A stretch of DNA of 64,000 nucleotides, taken from the NCBI GenBank assembly GCA_016617855.1, contig JAECUM010016850.1, positions 1 through 64,000 of the forward strand, read 5' to 3'. Made by a program: the position numbers and the translations under genes. Shown in pieces: positions 30,634 to 42,299 of the stretch; position 1 is the stretch's first letter, and each line of letters begins with the position of its first letter. The notes under the pieces were generated by a model. That model was given only the letters and a program-made list of their open reading frames with translations. It had not been told where the DNA came from and did no database searches. This DNA comes from Megalonaias nervosa (lineage: Eukaryota > Mollusca > Bivalvia > Unionida > Unionidae).

Positions 30634-31404
30634 AGAAAATTTAGTAGCTAATATTATATGGTCATCACTTGATAGTGCATGTATCAACAACTCTTTTTGC
30701 TCCCTCATTTTATGTTAGTTACAGTCCTACCCGTTTATGTCGACATCCTTGGGCCCGAGGAAATATTGTCGACATAGGCGGATGTTGAGATAAGTGTTGG
30801 GGGGGGGGGCATCTGAAAAAAAAGATACAAGTTAAATTCGTCAGTAAGGGGTGACCTGTTGTCAGTGAGTAGCATTTACACTTTGAGAAAACAAACAATG
30901 CAAATTTTGATTACATGAAGACAAGACAAAACCAGTGTGAAATACACTTGTATATTGACAAATTACATTTTGGTTACCTTTGTGTAATAAAATCCACAAT
31001 AAAATATTGCATCGGTCACATCCTGAGATGAAAAACATTCACTAATATTCAATGTCGGCATAAGCACATGGTTGCATAGTTGTTATTTACACGCTTCAAG
31101 TACATGTACTTAAATTGGCCTAGATTTTGGTCAGTCTGTTCCCATCTTATTGAGGCTACCAAGGGGATGGGGCTATTCACAGGGAAATGAAAAACTGTCA
31201 TCAAGTTGGTTTAAACAGTACTTGTATTTAGTTACAGAAATCATCGTGAAAAGTACATAAAAGCGAACAAGAGATATGCGGCTGATATGATTAATGAATG
31301 CATAATATTGTATACATTGACACATGCTAATGAGGTATTAAAAGAAAATGATTCTTACAATACAATATTGTAACAATGTCAGTTCAAGTGGTATACATTT
31401 AAAA

Positions 31405-31521
31405 ATTTTCACAGACATCTTTGCGAGATGCTCCACCCTCAACTTCCTTAACAGCCAGATATTTAGTTTCCAGAGACTGTAAATTTAATCTGCGTTTACA
31501 CTGCCGTTGGTAGCCATCATA
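31405..31521 (-). pseudogene. CENP-B/pogo-type HTH of a transposase (fragment)
   Basis: One frame reads CKRRLNLQSLETKYLAVKEV followed by EGGASRKDVCENF, the pattern of the N-terminal DNA-binding domain of pogo/Tigger transposases and CENP-B (KRR.L...K..I...VE.G..R.DV...F). It lies inside the TIR-bounded element. Flanking sequence in that frame is not coding, so this is a remnant. Confidence 0.75.
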
Positions 31522-31699
31522 AATATAAATAAAGTTAAAAAGGAAACTTTCACAGCACAATAAACTTGTTTTAATCACCGATCACTTTGGAAAAGGCAAG
31601 AATCATATCAGATTTCATTGCTTTTATTTAAGTCGCCACGAGAGGCCAACTTTATAGGACCAAACAAAAATGCCTGTTTTTTTTTTTATCCGACCGCGA

Positions 31700-31965
31700 C
31701 ATTAAAGCCTGGCGGTAAGATCAACTAATTGTTGAATAAAGTACAGGTCGGAACTGGCCACTTGCCGACATAAATGATTAGGCGAGAAAATTAAAGCCTG
31801 GCGGCAAGATCAACTAATTGTTGAACAAAGTTTGGGTCGGAACTGGCAGCTGGTTGATATAAATGATAAGGCGGTAAAATTAAAGCCTGGCGGCAAGATC
31901 AACTAATTGTTGAACAAAGCATGGGTCGGAACTGGCAGCTTGTCGACATAAATGATTTGAAAACA
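31700..31965 (+). repeat. 89-bp tandem repeat x3 inside the pogo-like element
   Basis: Three consecutive copies of a unit beginning AAATTAAAGCCTGGCGG and containing AAGATCAACTAATTGTTGAA and GGTCGGAACTGGC. Confidence 0.9.
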
Positions 31966-32968
31966 AAGGATTTGTTCAAGCTGGGACCAAGGGCTTCTGT
32001 CGACATGTACGTTTATTTTTTATCTTGACGTCGACATAAGCATGACAATTTTGGTAGTAATAGTAGACCAAGGGACCGGGACTTTGCTTTTTTGTCGAAA
32101 TAGGCGGCTTGTCGACATAAGTGATGTCGATATAAGTGGGTAGGACTGTATTGCATATGCAACTGAATGCAGTGTAAGACAGAATTTTGTTTACACAACT
32201 TGTGTTATAGTATTCTACTGATGGGTCAGAAACAGGGTATATATTATGGTCATCATCTGAAGATTCACATGTTGATAAATCTTTATGCTTCCTTGATTTT
32301 TATAAGAATTATTGTTCTTTGAACCTGGATGCAATATATAACAGATTTTTGTGAATGTTACTACTCTTGCAGTTTTTAGTTGATTGCTGTGAGTCTTAGT
32401 AAATATGGTTATAGTCTGAAAATATGCATTTTAACCAATTATGCTACTCACCCTGTTTGTACAAGAGTTGTGTCCCTTTTTGAACTATAGACTCATCTCC
32501 GTCATGGTGATAGGCTGGAGTGTGGGAGAGGTGGGGATGTATTTAAGTAAGAAATCACTCACTGTTCCACTCATTTTTATATTATTCAGCTCAGAGGTTT
32601 AGTAAAATGACAGCTTTAAGACAGTTTTGTAAACATTCCAAATTTTAACCATTTTACACTAACTCTTCCCTATTTTCCAGTAACTTTTCCCTTTCCTGAC
32701 AGGGAAAAGAAAGCACTTTTAAGGTGCTGTGCTGAAGTATTTTGAACTCACATCGTCCATATTTCTTGTATTCACCCAAAACTTTGGGATAGTATTGCTG
32801 CAAATCATATAGCTTGGTATGTTAAGAGTTCCTATATTGCCAGTTTTAGCAGTATGCCATTTATAGGTGAGATACCATGTTCTGCAGAACACTTTTTAGA
32901 CCACATTTTACAAATTTTCATGAATATTCATATTTGATATTAATCCTGTAAATATTTTAATATTTCAG

Positions 32969-33055
32969 CCGAGCAGCTCTGACAGAAGAAGAGAATGAGG
33001 CAATAGGAACAGCTTTTGCTGCAGAAACAAACAGGAGAGATGAGGATGCAGAAAT
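32969..33055 (+). CDS. C9orf78: C9orf78 homologue exon 4 (residues 91-119 plus 2 nt)
   Basis: It encodes the conserved AFAAETNRRDEDAEM motif (human SFSAETNRRDEDADM). The acceptor is TTTCAG ending at 32968 and the donor GTAATA begins at 33056. The preceding intron is about 23.7 kb and hosts the Maverick element, yet the frame joins exon 3 without loss. Confidence 0.93.
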
Positions 33056-33156
33056 GTAATATTTCTCTGTGTGCGTGTGTGTTGTTCATATTTGTTGTGT
33101 CACCTGTGAGATTTTGGTATCACTTTTCTGGTGGCATTGGTCATCATTGTCATTGT

Positions 33157-33280
33157 TAAGATTCAGTGTTAAAGTTTGGTGTCAGATTAATGGTGTAAGC
33201 TTTACAATTCAGCGTTAAAGTTTGGTGTCAAATTAATGGTGTCAGCTTTAAGATTCAGTGTTGAAGCTTGGCGTCAAAAG
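33157..33280 (+). repeat. ~46-bp tandem repeat x about 2.7
   Basis: Copies of AGATTCAGTGTTAAAGTTTG followed by GTGTCARATTAATGGTGT-AGCTTTA. Confidence 0.75.
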
Positions 33281-33917
33281 TTTTGCAAGTCAGATAAAGG
33301 GAAAGGAGATGTGATACATTAGTTCATTACTATGAAGATCACAGCTGAGACACAGTTGTTTAATTTTTCAAATACCGTTATTCCTTATTTTTTTATGGGT
33401 ACCAAATTTTGGGGAGATGTTATGGTTGCAACAATCCATAAATTTGATGACCCAATGAACAACAATCCTTCTGTGGAAACAACAGGACCACCTCACCAAT
33501 ACATGAAATGAAATAGTGATGAAACTTTTTTTGTAAATGAAATTTATACCAAAAAACCAAATGAATTCATAGCATATAGAAGTCCACAAGTAATTAATCA
33601 TTGGTGAAATTTTCTGATATGAAACTGAACTCATTTTATAGATGGTTTGTCAGGTTCTCACAGTTTAATATAACTACTCTGGACAGTGCAGATGTGGGAT
33701 TGATGAGCTCTTTCAAGTGGAGAATTATAAATTTTATGACGATGGTGATAAAAGTCTATCTTTATAAAGTTTTCCTAAATTTTTTTAACATTGAGCCATT
33801 CGGTACCATTTATTTTTGTTGTGAAACTAATGTTTTCTAACCAGGAAAAAATTCCAGTTTGCTTTCAGCGTTACATTTAGTATTATTCAGGTTAATATAC
33901 TTATTTTGTAAATTTTA

Positions 33918-35400
33918 GTTCTGTTGGTCATAGACCAGAAGAGATAATGGGATGGCCTGTTGAACTTCATCGATTGTCCAGTGTCTGTCCATTAATTAAC
34001 ACAATTTTGTTAGTGCTACTCCTCCTAGTTTACTTGGAGGATTGCCACACATTCATCCCAAGGTAAAGTTGATCCTAAAAGAAAATGGTTCTGCTTAGAC
34101 ATCCAATATGGCTGCCACAACAGCCATCTTCAACATCTATTCACCAATGGATGACCATATCAAGTTAAATGACTTTTTTTGGTGTCTTGTTGAGCGTAAA
34201 TCATAATGGTGCTGAAATGATGTCTAATATGGTTGTCACTACAGATATCATGAAAGTCTTGCTATCACTACTCATCCTGAACAAAAAGTCATATCATCAT
34301 GAGGTTTTCACCAGCGGACTTGTGATGTCCTAAATAAAAACAGTTCTGATTGGACAGCTCATATGGCCACCATAGCTTGAAAATCCTGTTAATGCTACTC
34401 CTTGTGAATGGATGGTCATATCAGGAAGGGGTTTTTACTAAAGGACATTTCTGTGATGTCAAGTTGGTTCTAAATGAAAATGGCCCTGATCTGGCATCCA
34501 GTAAGGCCATTGTGGCAGCCATTTTGAAAATCTTGTTATTGCTACTCTACTGAATGGCAAGTTATATTGACATCAAGTATTCAGTAGAAGATTTCTTACG
34601 ATATTTTATTCATGCTAAATGAAAATGGTTCTGCCCAGACATCTAATGTGGCTTGTAAATTTTGCCATTGCTACTTCACCTGAATGGATTGTCAAATCAG
34701 CATTGGGGTTTTGCTGAAAGAGTTCTTACGAGTGCTGATGTGTCATCTAATATGGCCACCACAGCAGCTAGCTTGAACATCATGTGATTGCTAATCCATA
34801 ACTGATACTCATTTCAGCATAGATTTGTCACCAGATGACTTGTTATCATGTCTAGTGGATCTGAAACAGAATTTGTGCTGATCTCATATCCAATATGGCC
34901 ACTAGCAGCCATCTTGAAAGTCTTATCACTGATTTTCCTTATCAACATTGGTTTGTCACCAGATGACTTCTTATGATATCTAATTGTTACTAACATCCAT
35001 TGTGTCCACCATGGCAGATACATTCAGAATCTTGTTATAGCTACTAAATGGAAAATCATATTGACATTGGTTGTTTACCTGAAAACTAATTATGATATCT
35101 AGTTGGTTCTGAATGTAAGTGGTGCTTATGTGGTGCTTATGTAACCTCAAGTATTGCTGCTACAATGAACATATTTGAAACATTGTCCTGTTTTCTCCAG
35201 AATGGATGGTCATATGGACATGGGTATTTTCGTCAGGTCTCCTAATGGTGTCTAGTTTGCCCTCATTGAAAATGGTTCTAATTTGTATGGCTGCAACAGT
35301 GACTAATCTGAAACTCTTAATGCTGAAGAATACCAGAAATGGTTTTAGCATGCAGTTGAAATGACAAAAGGGTCTTACTATGAATTACTGGAAATTCTTT
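33918..35400 (+). repeat. Dispersed internally repetitive element, copy 1 (intron 4)
   Basis: It starts with a GGTCATAGACCAGAAGAGAT signature, then a GGATTGCCACA...CCCAAGGTAAAGTTG lead. About nine degenerate units of roughly 140-150 bp follow, with CATCCAATATGGCYGCCAC, CATCTTGAAAATCTTGTTA, TGCTACTCCT, GAATGGATGGTCATATCA and GGTTTTCACCAGAAGACTT. The same head and units occur at 39925-40370 and 46055-47110, all on the + strand. Confidence 0.85.
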
Positions 35401-35624
35401 TTGGACAGTAGAGCATCAGACCCTTTGAGGGACTATTGCTCCATAAGTAGCACAGGGTCTATTCTAAAACTGAACATGTATAGTAAAATTACCCCATTTT
35501 GAAAAATATGTAACTTTAAGATTATAGGTTGGTTTTAATGAAAAAATAAATGTTTTGATTGAAAACATAATGTGTGATTTTCATGTATTCAGTTGATTTT
35601 ATTTTTTTTGTTGTACTTGAGAAA

Positions 35625-35935
35625 TTAGTGTGAATCCTGCAATAAGCATCCCAAAAGAAACCCTGTAAGACTTGGAATTTACATGTCTTCTGCCATCACA
35701 CACTCTAGAATAAGTCTGTAAGAATGGAAATTTGCATGAATTCTGCAATCACAAATCCTAGAATAGACCCAGCAAGACCTGAAATCTACATGAATTCTTT
35801 AATCATGTCTCCTTGAATAGACCCTGTAAGACTTGGAATTTACTTCAATTCTGCAATTTCACATCCTAGAATAGACCAGTAAGAACTGGAATTTATATGA
35901 ATCCTGCGATCACACATCTTAGAATAGACTCTACT
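35625..35935 (+). repeat. ~62-bp tandem repeat x about 5
   Basis: The unit contains GTAAGACTTGGAATTTACAT, GAATTCTGCAATCACA and TCCTAGAATAGACCC. Five diverged copies. Confidence 0.85.
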
Positions 35936-36220
35936 AGCATATATAATAACACTTCATGACATCAGAAATGATATTATCTAAGGCAAATTATGTAATGACC
36001 AAGGCATCCAGAGTATTTCAAAGTCATTTCACTTCACAATCATAAAAGTTTGTCAAATAAAATCAGAATTATTCATCGTGAGATAAATAAAATCTTACCT
36101 TTTACAACATTTGAAACAAAATTTATGAAACTCTTAGAACAATCTTTACTTTACTAAGGTTAAAAATATAGAAATTATTCAACTCATAAGACTTTCTTGT
36201 TAGACTTTACTTACACATTA

Positions 36221-36536
36221 GGACCACTCTGGTGGCCTAGTGGTTAGAGTGTCTGCCTCGGATGCGGGAGGTCATGGGTTCAAACCCAGCTGAGTCATAC
36301 CAGAGACTTATAAAGAGTATTCACAGCTGCCTCGCTTGGCACTCTGCATTAAGAAGTCAATGTTAGGACTGGTTGGCCTGGTGTCAAGATAATGTGACTG
36401 GGTGGGACATCAAACTACATGTCTGCGGCAAGATGCCCCAGTACTAGACATCACAATAAACTCTCACACTGCAGACATTGTAGCATTATGACTGAAAAAT
36501 TGTTAAAGCAACGTTACAAATCCAAATCACACACCC
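36221..36536 (+). mobile_element. SINE family A, copy 2
   Basis: Same tRNA-like head (GGCCTAGTGGTTAGAGTGTC, GGGTTCAAACCC) and body as the copy at 3496. It is flanked by 12-bp direct repeats ACTTACACATTA / ACTTATACATTA (36209-36220, 36537-36548) that differ at one base. Confidence 0.88.
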
Positions 36537-36907
36537 ACTTATACATTAGCTTCATGTTTGTGTACAAGAATATCAGTATAATATTCAGTAAGATCAGTCT
36601 TGTATTTTCTATTCAAGATACCCATAAATAAAGTTTGCTTTTATTGGCAAAACATGTCATATTTTCCAAGTAAAATTTAATATATCAATCATCAGCATTT
36701 GAAAGAATTTTGACAATATTTTTACTTCAGACTTCTTACATATTCAAATGTCTTTGGAATGTTATCTTTTCTTTAATGAATTTTATATTAATATCAATGC
36801 TTATTTGTATAATAATTTATATTAATAGCAATACATATTTGCATATTAATTTTATATTAATATCAATACTGATATATGTTTACTTTAATTATGCTTGCAA
36901 TTTTTAG

Positions 36908-36976
36908 GTTGCGTTATGTTGAGGAACAGCTAGCTAAGACAAAGGGGAGAACAACTGCAAAGGATGATGATAAAAA
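36908..36976 (+). CDS. C9orf78: C9orf78 homologue exon 5 (residues 120-142 plus 2 nt)
   Basis: It encodes LRYVEEQLAKTKGRTTAKDD, aligning with the human charged segment that follows the AETNRRDEDADM motif. The acceptor is TTTTTAG at 36907 and the donor is GTATGT at 36977. It is less conserved than its neighbours and lysine-rich. Confidence 0.88.
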
Positions 36977-39900
36977 GTATGTATTATTATTTTGTAATCT
37001 TTAAGAGAACAAAGCAGCTGTTCCTAAAATGGCCATATTTTCCAGCCATGACCAGCATATGAGCTGAAATGACCTTTGGCTGGCTTGATATATCAGACAG
37101 TGAACATAGGGTGTGCATAACTAACACATGCTGTTGTCCAGTCATTATGTTTTCTCAGTTCGTTAAACACTTTATAGCTACAAAGCTCAAGACAAAAGAG
37201 GTATGAAATATTAGCTCTTAGACTTGACAAAATCTTCTAGTAAATATTTGTTCTAGGGTCTATGCTTTGTGCATTACATCAGTTATAATACTATGTGCTT
37301 TTTAACTGCTTTGTTTGTGGTGTCAACACATAGAAAACCTTTCAAACAAGGTATATGTAGCCTTGGCCCTAATTTAAAAGAAAATAATATATTAGCAATG
37401 ACATCTAAACTTATTTTAACAAATAACAATTAAACTTTTGTTATCACATTTCAATACTTGTTTGGGGACCTGATAAAGTAAATCTATACTATCAGACTTG
37501 ACCAGAAATTCTCATTAATTAAGAATGTGTTCTCAAGGGAACAAGTTTGCTTACTGTAAATTAATAATTTTTTTAAAAAAACTGCAGTGGTGTCAAATGT
37601 TATTGTTGGGTGAAATTCTTAGTAAAGCATTCTGAAATAAAAAAAATCCATTTTATAAATGAATTGTTAGAGAGAGAAAACTAGTGAATTATGGAAGGAT
37701 AACACTAAAACTGAAGCACTAGCAATCCAGAACCAAGAATGACACATATTCTGGTACAATCATTTATAGTTAGGTTTATTATTTGCTCATTGTTGTCTCC
37801 GTTAACTTTACATTGTCAGAATCATGCAGTATTTTATGATACTGAACTCCTTCATATTGCATACATGTGCACAACACATGTGCCTAAAGATAATATAGTG
37901 TATTAGGAACTACTTTGTAAACAAATCATTTACACTTGTCGATTAATTAAGTATATCAATGTTTTCTTATTGTTTTAACTTTTTATATCTCCGTTACATG
38001 ATTTCATATTTTGCTAATATCCAACTGCTAATTTTCAATAGTAAATGTTCAACAAAGCTCTTAAATCGTTTCCAGATAGGTAATATCAGCAGATTACTGT
38101 GAATTCATTATTTTTCATGAAGTGTCAATTTTCTTGGATTTCAAGACTGCTGCCAATCACAAATTGAAAGATCCACCAAATGGTTATACTTTGGTTGAAA
38201 CAATAAGAACCATCTCTACACTATGATTACAGGTGCTGACAAAAATATCATTTTCCATAACTTTTGAGGTTGATACCCATGAAAATACACAAATTCACAG
38301 TTTTATTGTAATGCTTTTCATTTGTGGGCAGCAAGGCATAGCACATATAGAGCAGCAGCGGCAATGGGAGCATCAACAGTTAGGGTGTTGCTTTTGTTTA
38401 AAGTTTGCATTTAAACATACGTATTACACAGTTTTAGGCAATGATAGTTCATTCTTTTACATGTTTATTTGCCCTTTTCATACCTGCCAACCATATAGAC
38501 AGTGTTATGAGTTGGGAGGGATGGGAGACTAGACTCGGAGGGTGTGATTTATGGACCTAAGTTATCTACCTTTATTAAGCCCATAAAAACAATGACTAAA
38601 AATTCAAGCTAGGACAATAGAATAGATTTCCTTAATATCCATTGAATTATGGAATACAGTATTCACTTGTGGTTTGCTGACTTAGCTGCTGTCAGTAGTT
38701 CATTGGAGGGTGTTTGAAGGTGATACAAGTTTCATTATTCTTTCGTTTTGTACTCATTTGGGGCTGACCAATGAAATTTTCCAGTGGGCTGGGATTTGTT
38801 TGGTAAAATATCAGCTCCAAAATAGCTCCAAAAAAATACTCTTTGCTCTGTTTTGTAAGTGAAAATTAACTAATTCTGTCCATCATATTAATTGGGGAAA
38901 AATATAACTAATTCTGTCGATCGTAGTAGTTTGAAGAAAAGGGGTTTTCTTTGTTCCTTTAAAAAAAATATTATTGATTTGACCAAACTTGGCATGTAGG
39001 TATATCTTGATGTTGTCCATAACAAATTTAAGGATTTTCTATCCATGCTATTGTGTTCAGGGTCAGTTGACATTACAACAAATTGTGTTCTGCACTTAGA
39101 GGTATCTTGTCAATGTATTAACTCAGACATGTAAGAAAATATTTTGTTTTAAACCAGATTTGGTACATTTGAGTTTCTCAGAAATATCAGAGATGTTTTC
39201 AGGACTCGGAAATTAAATGAAGAAACAGTTTTATATTGGATTCATGTAAATTCTTTGGGCCAATCAAACATCTTTCCCTTCAAGGGACTCTTGTTTACTA
39301 TAGACTCATCTATATTATGAGGTAGGGGTGAGATGCAATAGCTGGTGATATATTACATGAGCAAATTGCTCACCATTACTCTGGTTTGAAGCTCTTCTTG
39401 TAATGAGTAGAGAGGAAACCAGCACACCAGAATGAATAGATACATTTAGCAATTTGACTGAGAACTATGGAATTACAGGACAGTATTAATGAGGGAAATC
39501 ATGAAGTTTTTTTATTGAGTCAGAGGAAAAAGATGAAACACTAAAACAAATTAGGACAAAAACTGGAAGTGGCTACGGTCTCATCTAGAGTTAGATGGGG
39601 AGAAAATGGTGAAAAACTAGCTAAATATTTAAGCAAAATTGAAAACACCAATAGGGACACAGTAATGGCTCAGAAACAAATTCTAATTGAAGTAGAAATT
39701 TCTGAAAACACTGTGCTTTGGAAGAAGTAGAATAGTTTTAAAAACACCATGTTTTGGAAGAAGTAGACAGAACTTCAGAGGTCAAAGTCAGGGTCACAAT
39801 GACACATTATTCAGTGCTTTCCTGAGTCAGTTATATATAGCCAGTACCTGCACACCTAACTATTTTGTATGGGACATGTGTATGATGTAACATTTAAGAT

Positions 39901-40810
39901 ACCCTTACTACCATGTTTTTTTCATTTACCAGTGATACTGGTCAAAGACCAGAAGAGCTTATGTGATGAGCCATCACATACCAGCAATCCATTAGCATTT
40001 GTTCATTATCACATCTTCTAAAATACTTGAAGGAAAGTTTTGTAACTTGGCATGGAGTTTTATCCTAAGGTCAAGTTGGTCCTCTTTGAAAATGCTGAAA
40101 ACCTTGTTATCGCTACTCCTGAATGGATGATCATATCACCATTGAGTTTTCAATGTAAGACATAGTATGACTCGTAGATGACAATGGTATCAGTCCAACA
40201 TCCAGTGTGGACACCATGGATGCCATCATGAAAATTACTGCTACTCCTCCTGGTTATATCAGCTTGGGTCTGTAATGAAAACACGTTTTTGATATGTAGG
40301 TGGTCCTAAATGAAAATGTTGCCAATTTAACATCCAGAACTTTTGCCGAGATATCTGTCCATGACATCAAATTCAAGGTCAAATGCCATGAGAAAGATTT
40401 TGTACTGTAATTGACTTGTGGCTTATGTATTCAGACAAAGAAGAATATATCTTACCAAATTTGGTATGTTGGAGTTTTGCAAAAGTGTCAGAAATTATTT
40501 GAATACCCAGCAGTTAAAAAATATACCATTAAGAAAGAAACAGACTTGTGAATTCATATAAATTTTATTTCTCCAGTAAGCAGCTTTTGTCCAAGTATTG
40601 CATTAGTCAACAATTTTACTGGTAATATTTCACTTGCATTAATTTGATTAGAGTTCATACACTTTTGTATGGAGTCACTGTACACAATAAAAATCATGTG
40701 CAAAAAATGGAGTTTTTCACTGAAATGATTTCCATGTCTTGACATATAGATATTATTATTGTAGTTTTATCATAATAGAGAATATATACATTTTTTGTTT
40801 ATTTTGTCAG
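36977..40810 (+). other. Intron 5 of C9orf78 homologue
   Basis: AT-rich, non-coding. It carries the second, shortest copy of the dispersed element at 39925-40370. Elsewhere I see no gene, array or recognisable transposon. Confidence 0.7.
39925..40370 (+). repeat. Dispersed internally repetitive element, copy 2 (intron 5)
   Basis: The head has a small perfect palindrome CTGGTCAAAGACCAG, then AAGAGCTTATG, CTAAGGTCAAGTTGGTCCT and two to three degenerate units (AACATCCAGTGTGGACACCA, CTACTCCTCCTG). Homologous to 33918 and 46055. Confidence 0.75.
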
Positions 40811-40945
40811 AAATACAAAGAACGAGAATGCATTGTATGAATTACCTGAAAATCTAAAGGCTGCAGCATCAACAACCAAGAAGACAGAAGACATGTTGTC
40901 CAACCAAATGCTCTCAGGAATTCCAGAGGTGGACTTGGGTATTGA
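40811..40945 (+). CDS. C9orf78: C9orf78 homologue exon 6 (residues 143-187 plus 2 nt)
   Basis: It contains the strongest family block, including ALYELPENLK and MLSNQMLSGIPEVDLGI. The acceptor is TTTTGTCAG ending at 40810 and the donor is GTAAGT at 40946. Near-identity to the human sequence here makes the gene identification secure. Confidence 0.96.
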
Positions 40946-41889
40946 GTAAGTTCATTTTAAAATGCTAAAAAGTATTAGTTATTGTAATTCACTATTTATC
41001 TATTTATGTGAAATCTTTAATAATGTATTTCAATCAGATTTATAATTTGTAAGTAAAATATCATTCCAAATTACAGATCACACATGTATGCAGCACTACT
41101 GTTGAGAAGTTCTCTGAAATTTACTCATTTTGTTATATCATAAATGTTATTTAAAGAAGAGACAGATGTTTTGAAATGGTGTGTATATTTGTTAAAAATT
41201 TCTAATGCTTTGGGGGGTTGTGGAAAGCCATCTGCAGTGTCTACTTTTGAACTCAGTAAGTTGAGTCCAATAGCAAATAACAAAAGCCCAGATCTGCTGA
41301 TGCATTATGGCAGATCAGGGGCGATGTTGTGTGTTCTAATGATTACTCCTAATAAACGGCAGAGATCCAGAGCTGCCTGCACATAGCAGTTGGCCTCAAT
41401 ATTTAAGCAAGTAGTGTTTATTCATGTTCTTCCAAATACAAAGCCCTAATTTATCAGCTAGATTTTAAATTGTATCTGATGCATTTTGTTGTTACCTCCC
41501 TTTGTGACTACTAGGTGGCTGCCCATCAGCCAGTTTAAGCTTTCACTCAGTGCAGTCAACATTGTACCATTCAGCCTCTCAAGATCTGAGTACATCTTCA
41601 TTATTTCAATCCTTCCATCTAGAAACTCAACATAGTATTGTGTAATCATGTATTTGCTACATGTTTGAACCTGTGCTTCAAATCAGTATTTTGGTGCTTG
41701 CTCTTTGTTGCTTATTCATGCACACAGTCTTTGTTATTGTTTGTTAAGTTACAAGTGCTTGACCTATATGTGGACACTTTTGGGTTATTTCTGATATTTT
41801 TGTCATTCTTGTCATTGCAATTTAACAATGGCAGTGGATTGTCCCAAGTGCAAGTATGTGTTTGTGATTTGAATTTTTAACATAGCTTT

Positions 41890-42185
41890 AAAAAATTTTC
41901 AGTCATATTGCTATGATGTCTGCAATGTGACAGTTTATAGTGATGTCTAGCACTGGGGCATCATGCACAGACATGCAGCACCATGTCCCACTCGGTCACA
42001 TTATCCTGACACCAGGACGACCATTTCTAACACCAGGACACCAGGATGACCATTTCTGAGTGACAAGCAAGGCAGCTGTTGGTACCATTTGTATAAGTCT
42101 TTGGCATGACTCATCCGGGATTCGAACCCGTGACTTCCCACATCCATGGCAGATGCTCTAACCACTTAGGCCACCGGAGTGGTCC
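41890..42185 (-). mobile_element. SINE family A, copy 3
   Basis: A reverse-oriented copy: the B-box reads CGGGATTCGAACCCG and the end GGCCACCGGAGTGG mirrors the GGTGGCC start of copies at 3496 and 36221. A short internal duplication (ACACCAGGA-GACCATTTCT) is specific to this copy. No clear target duplication was found. Confidence 0.85.
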
Positions 42186-42299
42186 CCTGTGCAAGAAATT
42201 TAAAGCCAATGAAAACACTCGTGATGCATGTATCTCTTGCACAAAGTGTATATTGATTTCATCTGCACTGTATGTCTATGTAGTCAGAAGGAATTCGGT

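Larger units (their letters stand above)
30722..32148 (-). mobile_element. pogo/Tigger-like DNA transposon, degenerate
   Basis: Terminal inverted repeats begin CAGTCCTACCC at both ends and continue with YTTATRTCGACATC (about 26 bp). TA dinucleotides flank both (30720-30721 and 32149-32150), as for the Tc1/mariner superfamily. The motif GTCGACAT recurs near both ends. On the minus strand 31521-31405 keeps a recognisable CENP-B/pogo N-terminal helix-turn-helix. An 89-bp unit is tandemly tripled at 31700-31965. No catalytic domain is left, so the copy is not autonomous. Confidence 0.88.
9248..32968 (+). other. Intron 3 of C9orf78 homologue (23.7 kb)
   Basis: The intron swollen by mobile DNA. 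It contains a 56-bp tandem repeat (9484-9690), a 42-bp duplication (11182-11265), the Maverick element (11505-28635), a LINE (28946-30633) and a pogo-like element (30722-32148). Parts 9691-11181 and 32150-32968 show nothing I can identify. Without these elements the intron would be only a few kilobases, like the others. Confidence 0.85.
33056..36907 (+). other. Intron 4 of C9orf78 homologue
   Basis: It holds a ~46-bp tandem repeat (33157-33280), the first copy of the dispersed array-type element (33918-35400), a 62-bp tandem repeat (35625-35935) and a SINE (36221-36536). The rest, including TTAATATCAATAC-rich sequence at 36780-36890, shows nothing identifiable. Confidence 0.75.
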
